Assembly: GCF_038007965.1 (NCBI RefSeq)
Contig: NZ_JBBOYD010000001.1
Location: forward strand, 846,501 to 910,500
Source of the DNA: Niallia sp. FSL W8-0635
GTDB taxonomy: Bacteria > Bacillota > Bacilli > Bacillales > Cytobacillaceae
DNA: 64,000 nt
Reading direction: 5' to 3'
The first letter of the stretch is position 1. Each line of letters starts with the position of its first letter. Position numbers and translations under genes: made by a program. This document shows, one piece after another, positions 1-10,079 of this stretch. The notes beneath the pieces are model-generated. The model was given only the letters and a program-made list of their open reading frames with translations. It was not told the origin of the DNA and made no database searches.

Positions 1-2
1 AA

Positions 3-3000
3 GACCCTACTAAACTAATCATTGATCCTTTATGCTATCAAATTACCCTGAGCACATCATCGGTGTTAGAAGTTTTTATGGATGAAAACTACTTAGAATT
101 AAATGTAGAAAACAATGTTCCGTTCGAACCAGGAAGCGGGATTCGTCTAGATAATAATTTTATGCCACTTCTCCCTACTCAATTTGAGCTTATTTCGATC
201 AGTTCCACACGTCATTTATTACGAATCACGGATAGCTCTGCTTATAATGGGGAAAAACAGGCGCTAACGAGTAACGGTAGCATCGCGACTATTACCCCTT
301 TTGAGATTAAGGATATTTCCCAAAACGGTCATCACCTGACGTTAAGCGGGAAAACATATAACGAGAAAAAAGGTTCATATTCCTTTGAAATAAAGGGAGA
401 AATCAATGAAGATGAAGATCTTTATATTAATGGACTTTATATGAACCAATCAGATTGGCATATAGCAAATCTGTCGGGGGATCTTTATTTCAACGAAAAA
501 GGTGAGCGAATTCCAATCCTTGAAAGAAACGGAAATGCACTGTACGTTTCGCAAAGCTTTCCAAAACCTAAAAAAATCACCCATGGTGGTATAGACGTTC
601 ATTTTAAAATTCAAACGATTCCAATCCCAAAGAAGATTCATGTCAATGGAGTAGAAATCGCCATAGAGCATAATCGAGATTCATTTGAAACATTAAGTAA
701 CGTTTCCGGCTTATCTAACGATCATATATATAGGGATCCGGAAAATGGGATCGACATGTTTAAAATATCGAAATATGATCAAAAGAGTAGTTCAAGGAAA
801 GGCCAATTAGCGATACGACTAATAGACGAAGAGGAAGATGATGAGTCATTCTCTAAATCGAATGTTGATTACTTCTTTGATCAAGACACGGAAGAATTAG
901 AAGGGATACTCGACGGAAAGCAAGTGAGGTTGAAAATTGAAAAGGTTCTTCCAGATGAGCGAATCCTATTCATTAGTAGGCACGATAGAACGACACTTAA
1001 ATTTAGTGATATACCTGAAGTCCTCTCCATTCGGGTAAATACGTATCAATTAGAAATGCAACGAAAAGCGATACAAAAGCTAAAAAGAGTACCTTTAACA
1101 GATCAAAAGCCACTTATTGATCTATCGAGAAGAAAAGAAAGAGAAAAGGTATGGAAGTCCTTTACACCTGAAACCATTACAGAATGGAAAGTATTGACCG
1201 ACCATACTAGAGAAGGTGTTCAAGCGCAAAGAAGCTTTGTTTCAAAAGCACTCGCAACACCCGATTTTGCACTGTTAGAAGGTCCACCAGGATCAGGGAA
1301 AACAACAACCATTCTTGAATTAATTGTTCAATTAATTCAACGGGGTAAACGAATTCTTTTATGTGGTTCAACACATGTCTCGCTTGATAATGTGTTAGAA
1401 AGGCTACAAGAGAAGAATTTGTTAGATGGAATTTTTCCATTACGGATCGGAAAACAAGATTCAATTAGCGAGAAAATTAAAGAATTCACGATGGACAACT
1501 ATGAAAATAGTAAGTTCCGTGATGTATTAATTGAATCGGCAAATCTAGTTTGTGGAACCACATTTGGAATCTTGAAACATCCATTATTTAATCTTAACGG
1601 TGATGAACCGCCTGTTCCTAAATATGATTACTTAATTATTGATGAATCTAGTAAAACAACGTTCCAAGAGTTTTTAATTCCTGCTCTATTCGCGAAGCGT
1701 TGGATCCTTGTTGGGGATATTAAGCAATTACCGCCCTTTAATGATCGTGAACATGTGAATGCTGCAATCGATGATGACGAAAAATTATCACCTGCTTTAA
1801 AGCAAGCATGTCTTCTCATTTATCAATATATCCATGATTTTAGAGTGCGAATGCCTGTTTGTCTCGTTTTACAGGATGATGTAATTAAAAATATTCAAAG
1901 TGAGCTGGCAGTGGCTGACCCAGACGATATGAAGAAAAGGGTTGTTGTTATAGATGAGAATCCGACTGTTGACTCTATTTCTTTCGTAGGCATTTCCCAA
2001 ATGGATATAAAAAAGAAAAATCCGATTGTCTGGAGTATGCAAGGCGCTGAGGTGATTTTTGTAAGTGAAAAATTATATTCACTTGTTGAAAATCAGATTC
2101 CAACGAATATGGTTGTAATCAAAGATGATTGGGAAAATTCATCTAATCACTATCAAGTGAATGCTTTTTATTCTCGTCACCCTCAAGAATTACATCAGTC
2201 ATTGCAATATACTTGGAAGTCAAGCAGAAAACGTGAAGCTTTGGCAATCGATTTTTTCAGTGAACAAAAGAAGTTTTTAAAAGAAAAAACATGGGCATCA
2301 GAATATGGATGGAGATTAGTTCGTTCTTTTGAGTTGGAGAATGTAGACAATTCGCGAACGAGAGAAAACTTAAAGAGGAATCTAGAATTACTTTCGCCTA
2401 ACACTGCAGCTGCTCATATTTTAAAAGATATTGAAACAGTAGGTGACATTGCATTGCCATCTATCTTGCAAGCCCTTCAGGATGGGGTTGGGAAGAATAG
2501 AGATCAGTCACTTGAAACGACCTTAAATTCTGGTTTCAATATGGAAGAAAAACAAAATCGATTCGTATCTTTAGACTATCAACATCGTATGCACCCGGAA
2601 ATTTCTCAATTTCCAAGATCCTATTTTTATAACAATGAGGCACTTCGCGATTCATCCTATACGAGGTACAAGCGTGAATGGACGTACAATCGTTATCAGA
2701 ATAGAAATATATGGTTAGATGTTAGTGGTAAAAACAAGCGCTCTACGAATGAAGCTGAAGTGCAAGCGATTATGAAAGAACTAAGAGAATTTATCAAATG
2801 GGCGGCTACCCATAAGAATGATGAACATGATAAAGGAATCTGGGAAGTAGCATGTATAACTTTTTACAATGGCCAACGAAAAGCTATGGCAGATGAACTA
2901 AAGAAATTAACGGGACAAAAAAATAGGCTGGCTAATTTTTCAATCGGAAATGTTGAAATTAAAAATTATACAGTGGATAAATTCCAAGGCCAGGAAGCGG

Positions 3001-3212
3001 ATATCACATTCCTATCAATGGTTCGAACTGACAGAATCGGCTTTATGGATAATCCGAATCGATTAAATGTAGCCATTACACGTGCAAGATACCAGCGTGT
3101 TATTGTGGGTAAATATCAGTTTTTCCTAAATAATAAGCAATCCGAACAATTAAGGCTTTTACCGAGGGAAGCGACGAAAATGACGATAAGTCAAAAAGAG
3201 TTAGGAGAGTGA
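3..3212 (+). CDS. Large SF1 (UPF1/DNA2-like, AAA_11/AAA_12) helicase, 5' end cut by window
   Basis: The reading frame stays open from base 3 to the first possible start (GTG at 63), with no stop and no Shine-Dalgarno before 63. The gene therefore most likely begins outside the window. Counting from GTG 63, a ~400-residue N-terminal region of unknown fold precedes the helicase core. The core has Walker A GPPGSGKTTT near residue 407, Walker B IIDESS near 526, motif III GDIKQLPP near 551, QHRMHP near 839 and the C-terminal motifs DKFQGQEADI and NVAITRAR. About 280 residues are inserted between motifs III and IV. The family comprises ATP-driven RNA or DNA helicases (COG1112-like). It is followed after 5 bp by the next gene, forming a three-gene operon with a PLD-like protein. 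Similar helicase plus PLD pairings occur in anti-phage systems such as Mokosh. A defence role is inference. Confidence 0.85.
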   Translation, partial: DPTKLIIDPLCYQITLSTSSVLEVFMDENYLELNVENNVPFEPGSGIRLDNNFMPLLPTQFELISISSTRHLLRITDSSAYNGEKQALTSNGSIATITPFEIKDISQNGHHLTLSGKTYNEKKGSYSFEIKGEINEDEDLYINGLYMNQSDWHIANLSGDLYFNEKGERIPILERNGNALYVSQSFPKPKKITHGGIDVHFKIQTIPIPKKIHVNGVEIAIEHNRDSFETLSNVSGLSNDHIYRDPENGIDMFKISKYDQKSSSRKGQLAIRLIDEEEDDESFSKSNVDYFFDQDTEELEGILDGKQVRLKIEKVLPDERILFISRHDRTTLKFSDIPEVLSIRVNTYQLEMQRKAIQKLKRVPLTDQKPLIDLSRRKEREKVWKSFTPETITEWKVLTDHTREGVQAQRSFVSKALATPDFALLEGPPGSGKTTTILELIVQLIQRGKRILLCGSTHVSLDNVLERLQEKNLLDGIFPLRIGKQDSISEKIKEFTMDNYENSKFRDVLIESANLVCGTTFGILKHPLFNLNGDEPPVPKYDYLIIDESSKTTFQEFLIPALFAKRWILVGDIKQLPPFNDREHVNAAIDDDEKLSPALKQACLLIYQYIHDFRVRMPVCLVLQDDVIKNIQSELAVADPDDMKKRVVVIDENPTVDSISFVGISQMDIKKKNPIVWSMQGAEVIFVSEKLYSLVENQIPTNMVVIKDDWENSSNHYQVNAFYSRHPQELHQSLQYTWKSSRKREALAIDFFSEQKKFLKEKTWASEYGWRLVRSFELENVDNSRTRENLKRNLELLSPNTAAAHILKDIETVGDIALPSILQALQDGVGKNRDQSLETTLNSGFNMEEKQNRFVSLDYQHRMHPEISQFPRSYFYNNEALRDSSYTRYKREWTYNRYQNRNIWLDVSGKNKRSTNEAEVQAIMKELREFIKWAATHKNDEHDKGIWEVACITFYNGQRKAMADELKKLTGQKNRLANFSIGNVEIKNYTVDKFQGQEADITFLSMVRTDRIGFMDNPNRLNVAITRARYQRVIVGKYQFFLNNKQSEQLRLLPREATKMTISQKELGE

Positions 3213-3217
3213 AATAG

Positions 3218-4837
3218 ATGAAGATGACCCTTAAACGATCAGGTGGAGTGAAATCATTTGAGGCCATCCTAACCATGGAATGGTTTTCTCCGGATCGTCC
3301 AGATATAGTAGAATTGCTTGCATTTTTAAAAGAAAATGGCGGACTCGCTTCTGTCGATAAATTGAAAACGATGATGGGAAACGTACCCGATTTTGTTGCA
3401 GAAGGTGTAATTAATCATTTAAAGAGTACAGGCTTTATCCATCCGCATGGACTCATTTCGACGAAAGGTAACAAAGTCGTGGAAACGGGAAAAGTGCCGA
3501 TTGAAGAGAAAGGTCAGTATAAGTTTTATTACATTGAAGATTCCCTTTTGGAAAATTACTTACTCCATTTTGAGCGCAGTTCCAAGATCATGAATGATAA
3601 GACTGCCTATATAGACGTAAAATTGTTTCAAGAAAAGAAGTATGATTCTGTCATTAACTCGCATCGTTTTCAAATAAAAGGTTTTGATGGGCAGAGTAAG
3701 ATGGCGTATATAGAAGAAGATAGTGGTAAATACCAACTAGAATGGGAGATTGATTTATCCCGAGAAAACCCATCAAGAATGTTTTTATCAGGAGAATTGG
3801 GAAAACGAAATAATGGACGAACCCAAAAGTTCCCGAATAAAGAGATCGTCGCTAAGACGTATATTGATCCCTATCAATTTATTAGTCTTATTATTCAAAA
3901 AGTAAAAAAGAAAGAAATGGAATGGAATGAGGGAAAAAGAATCCTTCTAGTTCCATTTGACATGGTCACAGAGGAGGAACTTTCGACATTAACCACTTCA
4001 TTAAAAGTCCCAGATTGGGGTGAAGCTGGACGATTTGGAGGTTTTGGTGCATCTGAAATAAATATGATTCCAATCGGACCGCTCAATGCCGTCGAAGCGA
4101 AAAAATGGGTGATTGCATTAGCGAAAACATTTCTTCAAGAAGGGTATAAAAATCAAACAGAGCTTTACTCATTTTTAGAAGGATTAAAGGCTGAGACAGC
4201 ATTTAGTAGTTATGAGTATGTCTTTGATGGCATTACAATTAGCGATATTTTAGATGAGGTCAGACACAAAGAAGATTATCAGGCATTTTGGAACTTACAG
4301 GCCCCAATTGATTTGTTCCTTGAATTGGATGACAAGTTTATTGTTCGGAATAAGAGATTGGACCTTGCAGCAGGAATGCAGTTTTCTATGCTGGAATTAA
4401 TTGACGAATTAGTTGGTTATGAAGTACCTGACACACTTGTATTTTCGTCCAAATTTGTTCAAAATCCAGCGCAAGTAAGAAAATTTGAGTTGTTTGTAAA
4501 AGCTTTTAAAGCAAAAGGTGTTAAAAATGTATTGCTCGTAACGAAACATGGTGTGAGCTTCCAAGATAAAGAGATTAAGGTGGAAAGCTACGATAATGTC
4601 TATGTTGGAAGTATTCCACCTCATGATCGTTATTTTGCTTTTAAAGCAAATGGCAATTGGCATCGATATAAAATGACTGCTGAGCTTGACCAATGTCGAT
4701 TTGAACGAATTTTTGATGCAAATGAGCATACACGTGGTTCGTGGCAAGATATTTCCTTTATGGAAATCTTACCGGAAGTATTTCCGCAAAAATTAAATGA
4801 ACAATTGAGTATGATGGAAGAGGTGTACTACCTATGA
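3218..4837 (+). CDS. Unrecognised operon protein with N-terminal winged-helix-like region and HDRYF motif
   Basis: This 539-residue protein is not assigned to a named family. A GGAGAG site lies 9 bases before the ATG. Residues ~25-95 look like a winged helix, with a short helical repeat around a VDKL segment and a turn near STGFIHPHG. The middle is featureless alpha/beta sequence. Near residue 465 the sequence PPHDRYFAFKANGNWHRYK resembles the HDRY(F/I) signature of PLD-like domains that have lost the second catalytic half. The stop overlaps the start of the next gene by 4 bp (ATGA), so the two are translationally coupled. From its position it is probably an adaptor or sensor subunit working with the flanking helicase and PLD-like protein. 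That role is inferred from context only. Confidence 0.7.
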   Translation: MKMTLKRSGGVKSFEAILTMEWFSPDRPDIVELLAFLKENGGLASVDKLKTMMGNVPDFVAEGVINHLKSTGFIHPHGLISTKGNKVVETGKVPIEEKGQYKFYYIEDSLLENYLLHFERSSKIMNDKTAYIDVKLFQEKKYDSVINSHRFQIKGFDGQSKMAYIEEDSGKYQLEWEIDLSRENPSRMFLSGELGKRNNGRTQKFPNKEIVAKTYIDPYQFISLIIQKVKKKEMEWNEGKRILLVPFDMVTEEELSTLTTSLKVPDWGEAGRFGGFGASEINMIPIGPLNAVEAKKWVIALAKTFLQEGYKNQTELYSFLEGLKAETAFSSYEYVFDGITISDILDEVRHKEDYQAFWNLQAPIDLFLELDDKFIVRNKRLDLAAGMQFSMLELIDELVGYEVPDTLVFSSKFVQNPAQVRKFELFVKAFKAKGVKNVLLVTKHGVSFQDKEIKVESYDNVYVGSIPPHDRYFAFKANGNWHRYKMTAELDQCRFERIFDANEHTRGSWQDISFMEILPEVFPQKLNEQLSMMEEVYYL

Positions 4838-7287
4838 CAACAGCTACTCTCCATATGAAGCAGATTGAGGAAAGACAAGATAATTCCGACAAAGTTCTAC
4901 ACAACATTTGGGAAAAACAAAGTGCACATGATTTGGACGCGGATTTGGAACAATTAATTCATGTTGTTGTCAGTAAATTAAGAGAAGCAACAGATGTTGT
5001 TTGTTTGAGTAGCAACGTCCCACTCCCAAAGGAAATTTTACAAGAAATTCCTAGGCTCGCTCAACGAGGAGTACGGGTTTATTTATTGTTAAATGAATTC
5101 GATCATCTGTATGCAAGTTTTATCAATAATAAGGCAATCATTCGAATCGATGAACATGTTGTTGGAAATATACTCCTTATTGACCCAAAGCTTACGACAA
5201 AAAGTGGCTATTTGTTTTCTTTCAATAGTTTTAATTCGGTAAAAAACGGAACTCATTTTTATGTTCCGTTTGATGGCACTCAGTTGAAGGAGGCCTATCA
5301 CTATTTTCTTAGCAGGTTTTGGTCATCGATGGAAGAATATCGTGATAGTAAAATGGAGAGGAACAGTCAACAATTGTCACCACCGTTTGACATCTATCCG
5401 TTAATCGATCCAGAGGGCTTTTACTATAATAGTAGAAATTCTCACTATTTACGCTCGCAACTGGAAGAGATCATCCTGCAAGCAAATCGAAGTCTTCAGA
5501 TTGGACTTTCAAAATATAATGAGTTAGATGCTCTATATGCTACCTTGTACCTAAAGGCAGAGCAGGGAGTCTCCATAACACTGTATACTGGTTTACATGT
5601 TGAGCACGATTTTTTAAAGGAATTTCGAGATAACGAGAATGTGGTTGTGAAGGCAGTCGAACATTTAAACAACTTCTTTGTATTGGCGGATAATGATGCT
5701 GGATTATTGTTAAGTGGTACTTTAGACGGGCATAATGAAGCGGGAATATCATTGAGTCCCAAGGCGGTTCAAGACTTTATTAACCGACTAAATCGACTGG
5801 AACCAAATATGTGGTCCTTTCGTAAAGAAATACGACTTGGAGAGATTCAAACCAGAAAAATATTCATCGACCATTTTAATAAACAATTTAAAGAAAAAGA
5901 AATTGAAGAGTTCACAACAGTGGATTACGGCGAAATTGTTGCTCCCACATTGCGGGCCTTTTTCGAGGGAGCTCATAAGCCGGGGAAAAAGCAATCAGAC
6001 GAATTAGCAATGACTACCATTCATCGATGGAAGTTAATTCCGCCTGTGTTAGATGATAACGCCAAGCAAGATGCCTTATATGATCAGTGGGAAAAAGAAA
6101 CTACAAAACTAAAAAAATATGTCGAACAAGTTCTTGAGTACGCAAAAACAGTAGGTAAGGAAAAGAAAGCATTTTTCGGATCCATTTTCGGTAGACTTTT
6201 CCAAAAAGACGACAAGGTTGATGTAGAAAAGATTATCCAAGGCCTGGAATCAGCAACAATAGAGATGGACAAAGGGATCTTCAAATGGTCAGCTGCCGAT
6301 GAACTATTAAAGAAAATAGAGCAGTACACTTCAAAGTTGTTGGAACAGCAATTAGAGTTGAAGGAAAAACAAGATTACTACGAGAAAAAAGAAAAATGGG
6401 AGCAAGAGAGAAATACAGTATTAAAGGAAAAACAGGATAAAGAAGCTGCGTTGAAAGCTTTAGAACATGAATATAGTGAAGTAGAATCGCAAATGAATGA
6501 AGTTGCCCCAGAATTACTGGATGAAATCAGTTTATATAAGCTTGAAATACAGGACCTTGAAGAAAAACTGTCGTTAATAGCAGTGGAGGAACAAGAAGCT
6601 CTTTCGTTGAAAAATGTTCATGATGTGGTGCTCAAGGTTTGTGCAAATTTAGATGAGAGAATTAAAGGATTTCAGAAGTTAAAGAATGCCGAAAAGAAAA
6701 AGTATTTTACGAACAAGGTTGAACCTTATTTAAAAGGTGAATTTGATAGTATCGGTAAACTTGATATTTTGAAGTCGATCTTAGATTCAAATAATATTAA
6801 AGACGGCAAAGAAAAGATGAAATACGTGAAGAAGGAAATTGCTACACACGTAGAGTTAAGAGAAGAAATACCTTCTGATAAGGAAGACATTTTAAAGCAG
6901 TATGAAGAACTGTGTGAAGAAAAAGATAAATTAAATCACCAATTAACGCAGCTAGAGCAAAAAGGGTCGGAAAATAAAAAAGAAGAGAAGACTAAGCTAC
7001 AAAAACTAGACAAAGAAATTCAAAAGGCTAATCAAGAATTATCACAAAATGAAAAAAGATTGGAGAAATTAGGGGAAGAATTTAACTATTCACCTAGCAG
7101 CAAGGAAGCTCAAAAACTCCCATTCTCCACAAACTTTACCCTAAACCTACCAAAAGAGAAGCTACCTCACGTTGGGAAGCTATACAAAGTTGGAAAAACA
7201 CGAAAACTAGCTATCTCCAATCAGCAGCAACTAAGCGCTGGAGAAGAAGAAGCAGTCAGACTGCAGGCTGAATTGGTATTGGGGTAA
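4834..7287 (+). CDS. PLD-like (degenerate HKD) protein with long C-terminal coiled coil
   Basis: 817 residues, starting at an ATGA overlap with the gene before. Residues ~40-320 have a duplicated alpha/beta arrangement like phospholipase D. The HKD-like sites appear as HVVGNILLID and HLNNFFVLADND, where the lysine of HxKxxxxD is replaced, so catalysis through a standard HKD pair is doubtful. Residues ~390-750 are rich in E, K, Q and L with heptad character. They include a GSIFGRLFQKDD break, suggesting a long coiled coil for oligomerisation or partner binding. A short globular tail follows. It closes the three-gene operon and is followed by a strong hairpin. The family could bind nucleic acid or membrane without cutting. 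A role in defence beside the helicase is inferred from context. Confidence 0.7.
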   Translation: MTTATLHMKQIEERQDNSDKVLHNIWEKQSAHDLDADLEQLIHVVVSKLREATDVVCLSSNVPLPKEILQEIPRLAQRGVRVYLLLNEFDHLYASFINNKAIIRIDEHVVGNILLIDPKLTTKSGYLFSFNSFNSVKNGTHFYVPFDGTQLKEAYHYFLSRFWSSMEEYRDSKMERNSQQLSPPFDIYPLIDPEGFYYNSRNSHYLRSQLEEIILQANRSLQIGLSKYNELDALYATLYLKAEQGVSITLYTGLHVEHDFLKEFRDNENVVVKAVEHLNNFFVLADNDAGLLLSGTLDGHNEAGISLSPKAVQDFINRLNRLEPNMWSFRKEIRLGEIQTRKIFIDHFNKQFKEKEIEEFTTVDYGEIVAPTLRAFFEGAHKPGKKQSDELAMTTIHRWKLIPPVLDDNAKQDALYDQWEKETTKLKKYVEQVLEYAKTVGKEKKAFFGSIFGRLFQKDDKVDVEKIIQGLESATIEMDKGIFKWSAADELLKKIEQYTSKLLEQQLELKEKQDYYEKKEKWEQERNTVLKEKQDKEAALKALEHEYSEVESQMNEVAPELLDEISLYKLEIQDLEEKLSLIAVEEQEALSLKNVHDVVLKVCANLDERIKGFQKLKNAEKKKYFTNKVEPYLKGEFDSIGKLDILKSILDSNNIKDGKEKMKYVKKEIATHVELREEIPSDKEDILKQYEELCEEKDKLNHQLTQLEQKGSENKKEEKTKLQKLDKEIQKANQELSQNEKRLEKLGEEFNYSPSSKEAQKLPFSTNFTLNLPKEKLPHVGKLYKVGKTRKLAISNQQQLSAGEEEAVRLQAELVLG

Positions 7288-7358
7288 AGAATGTAAAGTG
7301 TAACAGTGCCGAGGTCAGATTATACTTTATTAGCTTACATTGATTGAATTAGTATTAT

Positions 7359-7401
7359 AACAAAAACAAAAGCTCAATATAGGTGGGCTTTTGTTTTTGT
7401 T
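7359..7401. terminator. Convergent, probably bidirectional intrinsic terminator
   Basis: A 15-bp perfect stem (7359-7373 with 7387-7401) has a 13-nt loop. The arms are A-rich on the left and T-rich on the right, so it can work on both strands. It lies between the end of the left operon and the convergent integrase gene. Confidence 0.75.
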
Positions 7402-7469
7402 TTTCAGGAAAGTATTTCAATTCTCTAACTTATTTGAAATACCTGATTAAAAAAGTAACTGTAGTAATA

Positions 7470-8573
7470 TTACATATTCTCAAAAGTTTCAATCGTTAGT
7501 TTCTCCTCTTCCTCGCGCAATTCCTTAAGCACGTGAGAATAGTGCTTATAAGTCGTTTCGATAGTGCTATGACCCAAACGCTCGCTAACGTAATTAATGT
7601 CAACTTTCCTATATAGTAGAATACTTGCATGAGTGTGTCTTAACCCATGCATAGTGATTGGATCGATACCAAGTTCTTGTAAAGTTTTTTGTAAGAGCTT
7701 GTTGGCGTTGGTGTTGCTAATTACTCTGTACTTTGACTCTGGGCTATAAAAGACTAATCCATATAGATTAGGTGTAATAGTCTCGAAAAGCCTTCTAAAT
7801 GCATTCATTGTCTTTTTATCTAGTTTGATTGTACGGTTGGATGCTTCATTTTTCGTTGGACCGAAACCTTCAGGATGTCTTTTCGCATAACCCCATGTTT
7901 TGTTAATGGTTATTGTGTTGTTTTTAAAGTCAAAATCCTTTCTTGTCAATCCCACTAACTCGCCAAACCTCGCTCCAGAAGTTAATCCTAATAGAATTAG
8001 ATAATAACCTAGCCCTTCACCTAACAAACTATAAATCGTTTCTAGTAATATTTTAGTTTCAAAATAATTTAAATGCTTTTCTTCTGGCTTCTTCGCAGGA
8101 TTGCTCCAGGTGAGTACGGCTTTCCTTGTGAAATCATGTAGGATAATTTGCTCTTCAATCGCATCCTGTACGCACGATCGAATATGGATATTCACTTTCT
8201 CAACAGTCTCTTTAGCCTTATTAGCTCCAAAGTTATTTAAAAAAAGCTGGTAGTCATGGCGTTTGATTTCCTGGAGTGGTTTGCCGCCAAAATAATCTTT
8301 AATAACTCTATAAGTATAATCGTAATGAAGTTTGGTGGTATTTGTTAAATTAGATTTATATAATGTCATCCATTTTTCAAAATAATCATCAAAAGGCATC
8401 TGCTTCAAATGTGGTAAAATCCCTTTTGCTAGATTTGCCTCAATTTCTGCTGCTGCAATTTGTGCTTCCTTTTTGGTTTTGAATCCACCTTTTCGTATCA
8501 GCTTCGAAACACCTTTCACCATATGACTTACAGTAAATTGATAGGTTTTACCCCGTTTTTGTATACTCGCCAT
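7470..8573 (-). CDS. int: Tyrosine site-specific integrase (phage/ICE type)
   Basis: 367 residues. The N-terminal ~55 residues form an arm-type DNA-binding domain (KRGKTYQFTVS... with GGFKTKKEA). A SAM-like core-binding domain follows, then the catalytic domain with Arg in SGARFGELVGL, HGLRHTHASILL (HxxR) and the nucleophile Tyr345 in the C-terminal TTYKHYSHV. The length is normal for phage and Tn916-type integrases. The ATG has an AAAGGTGAC Shine-Dalgarno at good spacing. It points toward the left edge, with its 3' end next to the terminator. In such elements the attachment site usually lies just outside the integrase gene, so attL may fall within 7288-7469. I could not find a matching repeat for attR. 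It probably inserts and excises the island to its right. Confidence 0.93.
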   Translation of the reverse strand: MASIQKRGKTYQFTVSHMVKGVSKLIRKGGFKTKKEAQIAAAEIEANLAKGILPHLKQMPFDDYFEKWMTLYKSNLTNTTKLHYDYTYRVIKDYFGGKPLQEIKRHDYQLFLNNFGANKAKETVEKVNIHIRSCVQDAIEEQIILHDFTRKAVLTWSNPAKKPEEKHLNYFETKILLETIYSLLGEGLGYYLILLGLTSGARFGELVGLTRKDFDFKNNTITINKTWGYAKRHPEGFGPTKNEASNRTIKLDKKTMNAFRRLFETITPNLYGLVFYSPESKYRVISNTNANKLLQKTLQELGIDPITMHGLRHTHASILLYRKVDINYVSERLGHSTIETTYKHYSHVLKELREEEEKLTIETFENM

Positions 8574-8662
8574 TCTATGATGTCACCTTTCTAATGTTGT
8601 TTGGGGTTTAACCAAGCACGATATAAAAGGTGTGCTTGGTAATTCAGTATATTAGTAGTTTT

Positions 8663-9061
8663 TTAAGCAAAAATCCGATCGAAGTTTTCATCTAAAAACT
8701 TTGCCATCTTTGATGCTTGAAATGACCAGGTTTGTCCTTTGCTTTTTGGATAGAATACAAATCCACCGTTTTCTGCATCTAGTATTTTCTTGAAACTTGT
8801 TGGATAAAGTATATTTTCTTTGATCCATTCGCTTTTTCTATTCACTCGATTCTCAAGGTCTTTCATAGACCAGTAGACTCCTGTTAACTGAAGTTTTTTC
8901 AGTTCTTGTAACTCGATTTTAGAAATAATTACGGAATCTGAAGGGATAGGAATGTTTATATTTACTGATAGTGCTTGAACGTAACTAGGTTCCTTTTGAT
9001 GGTAGAAAAGATGATTTTTACTTTGATTATCTTGATATACAGTTGCAATTTCTGTTGCCAT
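8663..9061 (-). CDS. DUF771-family phage/mobile-element protein (possible excisionase-like helper)
   Basis: 132 residues from the ATG at 9061, which has a perfect AGGAGGTG site. An upstream in-frame start at 9160 has no ribosome site and is not preferred. The C-terminal ~90 residues match the DUF771 pattern: YWSMKDLENRVNRKSEWIKE, then ILYP, then GGFVFYPKSKGQTWSF and a final FLDENFDRIF. DUF771 proteins are small phage and island proteins, often next to integrases. A helix-turn-helix-like MKDLENR segment would suit DNA binding. It lies 90 bp upstream of the integrase on the same strand and is probably co-transcribed, so an accessory recombination or regulatory role is plausible but unproven. 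Confidence 0.8.
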   Translation of the reverse strand: MATEIATVYQDNQSKNHLFYHQKEPSYVQALSVNINIPIPSDSVIISKIELQELKKLQLTGVYWSMKDLENRVNRKSEWIKENILYPTSFKKILDAENGGFVFYPKSKGQTWSFQASKMAKFLDENFDRIFA

Positions 9062-9187
9062 TCTGTTCACCTCCTGGTTGAAAATGTTTATCAAAGATAC
9101 TTGGTTATCGGTAGGATAATAGAAATTATTTGGGCCAAATAATGGAAATATCTCTAACATTAATGATTAATATATTTATGTATTAAT

Positions 9188-10079
9188 AGTAATATTGAAT
9201 TAGAAGATTGGAAAATTTTCGTGGGGGTAGGGGATATTATAAAATATTGCAAGAATATTCTAAAACTGTATAAACTCCAGTATATCTACTAGTTAGAGTA
9301 AACGCATCTGAATTATCCAAGTTTGTAAACATACTCTATATTAAAGATGGTATAAATCACTGTTACATCAAAAGCAGCAAGTAAAAAAAAATTTTTTGAT
9401 AATAATTAACTATTGATGCTTCTAATTTTGAAGTATTAAAATTCTCCTACTCCTAAGAGGGGGTGTCTTATATTACTAGTACAGGATAGTAAATCGTTTG
9501 GTAACTAGTAATAATGCATTATTGTATAATCAAAATATAGATACTATAGGTTGTGTCTTATTTATAGATTATTAGTAGGTGGAAACGTTGAATATTAATC
9601 CAATGATTTATGACTTTGTAAATTAAAGGTGAAATTTGCTAATGAATTTTCTTGTTATTTAAAATCGGAACAAAAAAGGCATAAGTCTAAAAGATCTGTA
9701 TCCAATAATTCACTATTACAGATTATAAATTTAATGAAAATAAGTGCACTTGGGTCGTAGGGGAGAAGTATAAAGTAATATATAAGGGGTAATGTGCAAC
9801 ACCGAAAAGAAGAATTGAAAGTCATTTGTTTTATTCGAAGCACAACAAATTACGTCAAGGTAATGTATACAAAGTTTGTAAGAAAGCAGATTATCCAAAA
9901 TCAGGAATTGATATTGATAATGTACCACATAAAAATATAGTTGGTTCGCAAATTAGCAGCATTAGAACCGTTACTAAGGTTTATTAAAGTTTTACTATAC
10001 GTACAGCAATTACTAATCTAACAATAGTGTTCATTACAATAACGGCATTCTATTGGTAGACTTTTAGGAGGAGATACAA
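9188..10079. other. Non-coding stretch of ~900 bp with one weak coding relic
   Basis: Very AT-rich, with no convincing gene. Frame +1 of 9793-9987 reads 64 codons to a TAA in a protein-like composition (KADYPKSGIDIDNVPHKNI) but has no start site. It may be a decayed gene or chance. The last ~60 bases lead to the TTTAGGAGGAGA ribosome site of the next gene. Confidence 0.4.

Noticed and set aside
9793..9987. 64-codon open frame in the AT-rich gap
   Set aside because: No start codon with a ribosome site and no recognisable family; at most a relic, so not listed as a gene.
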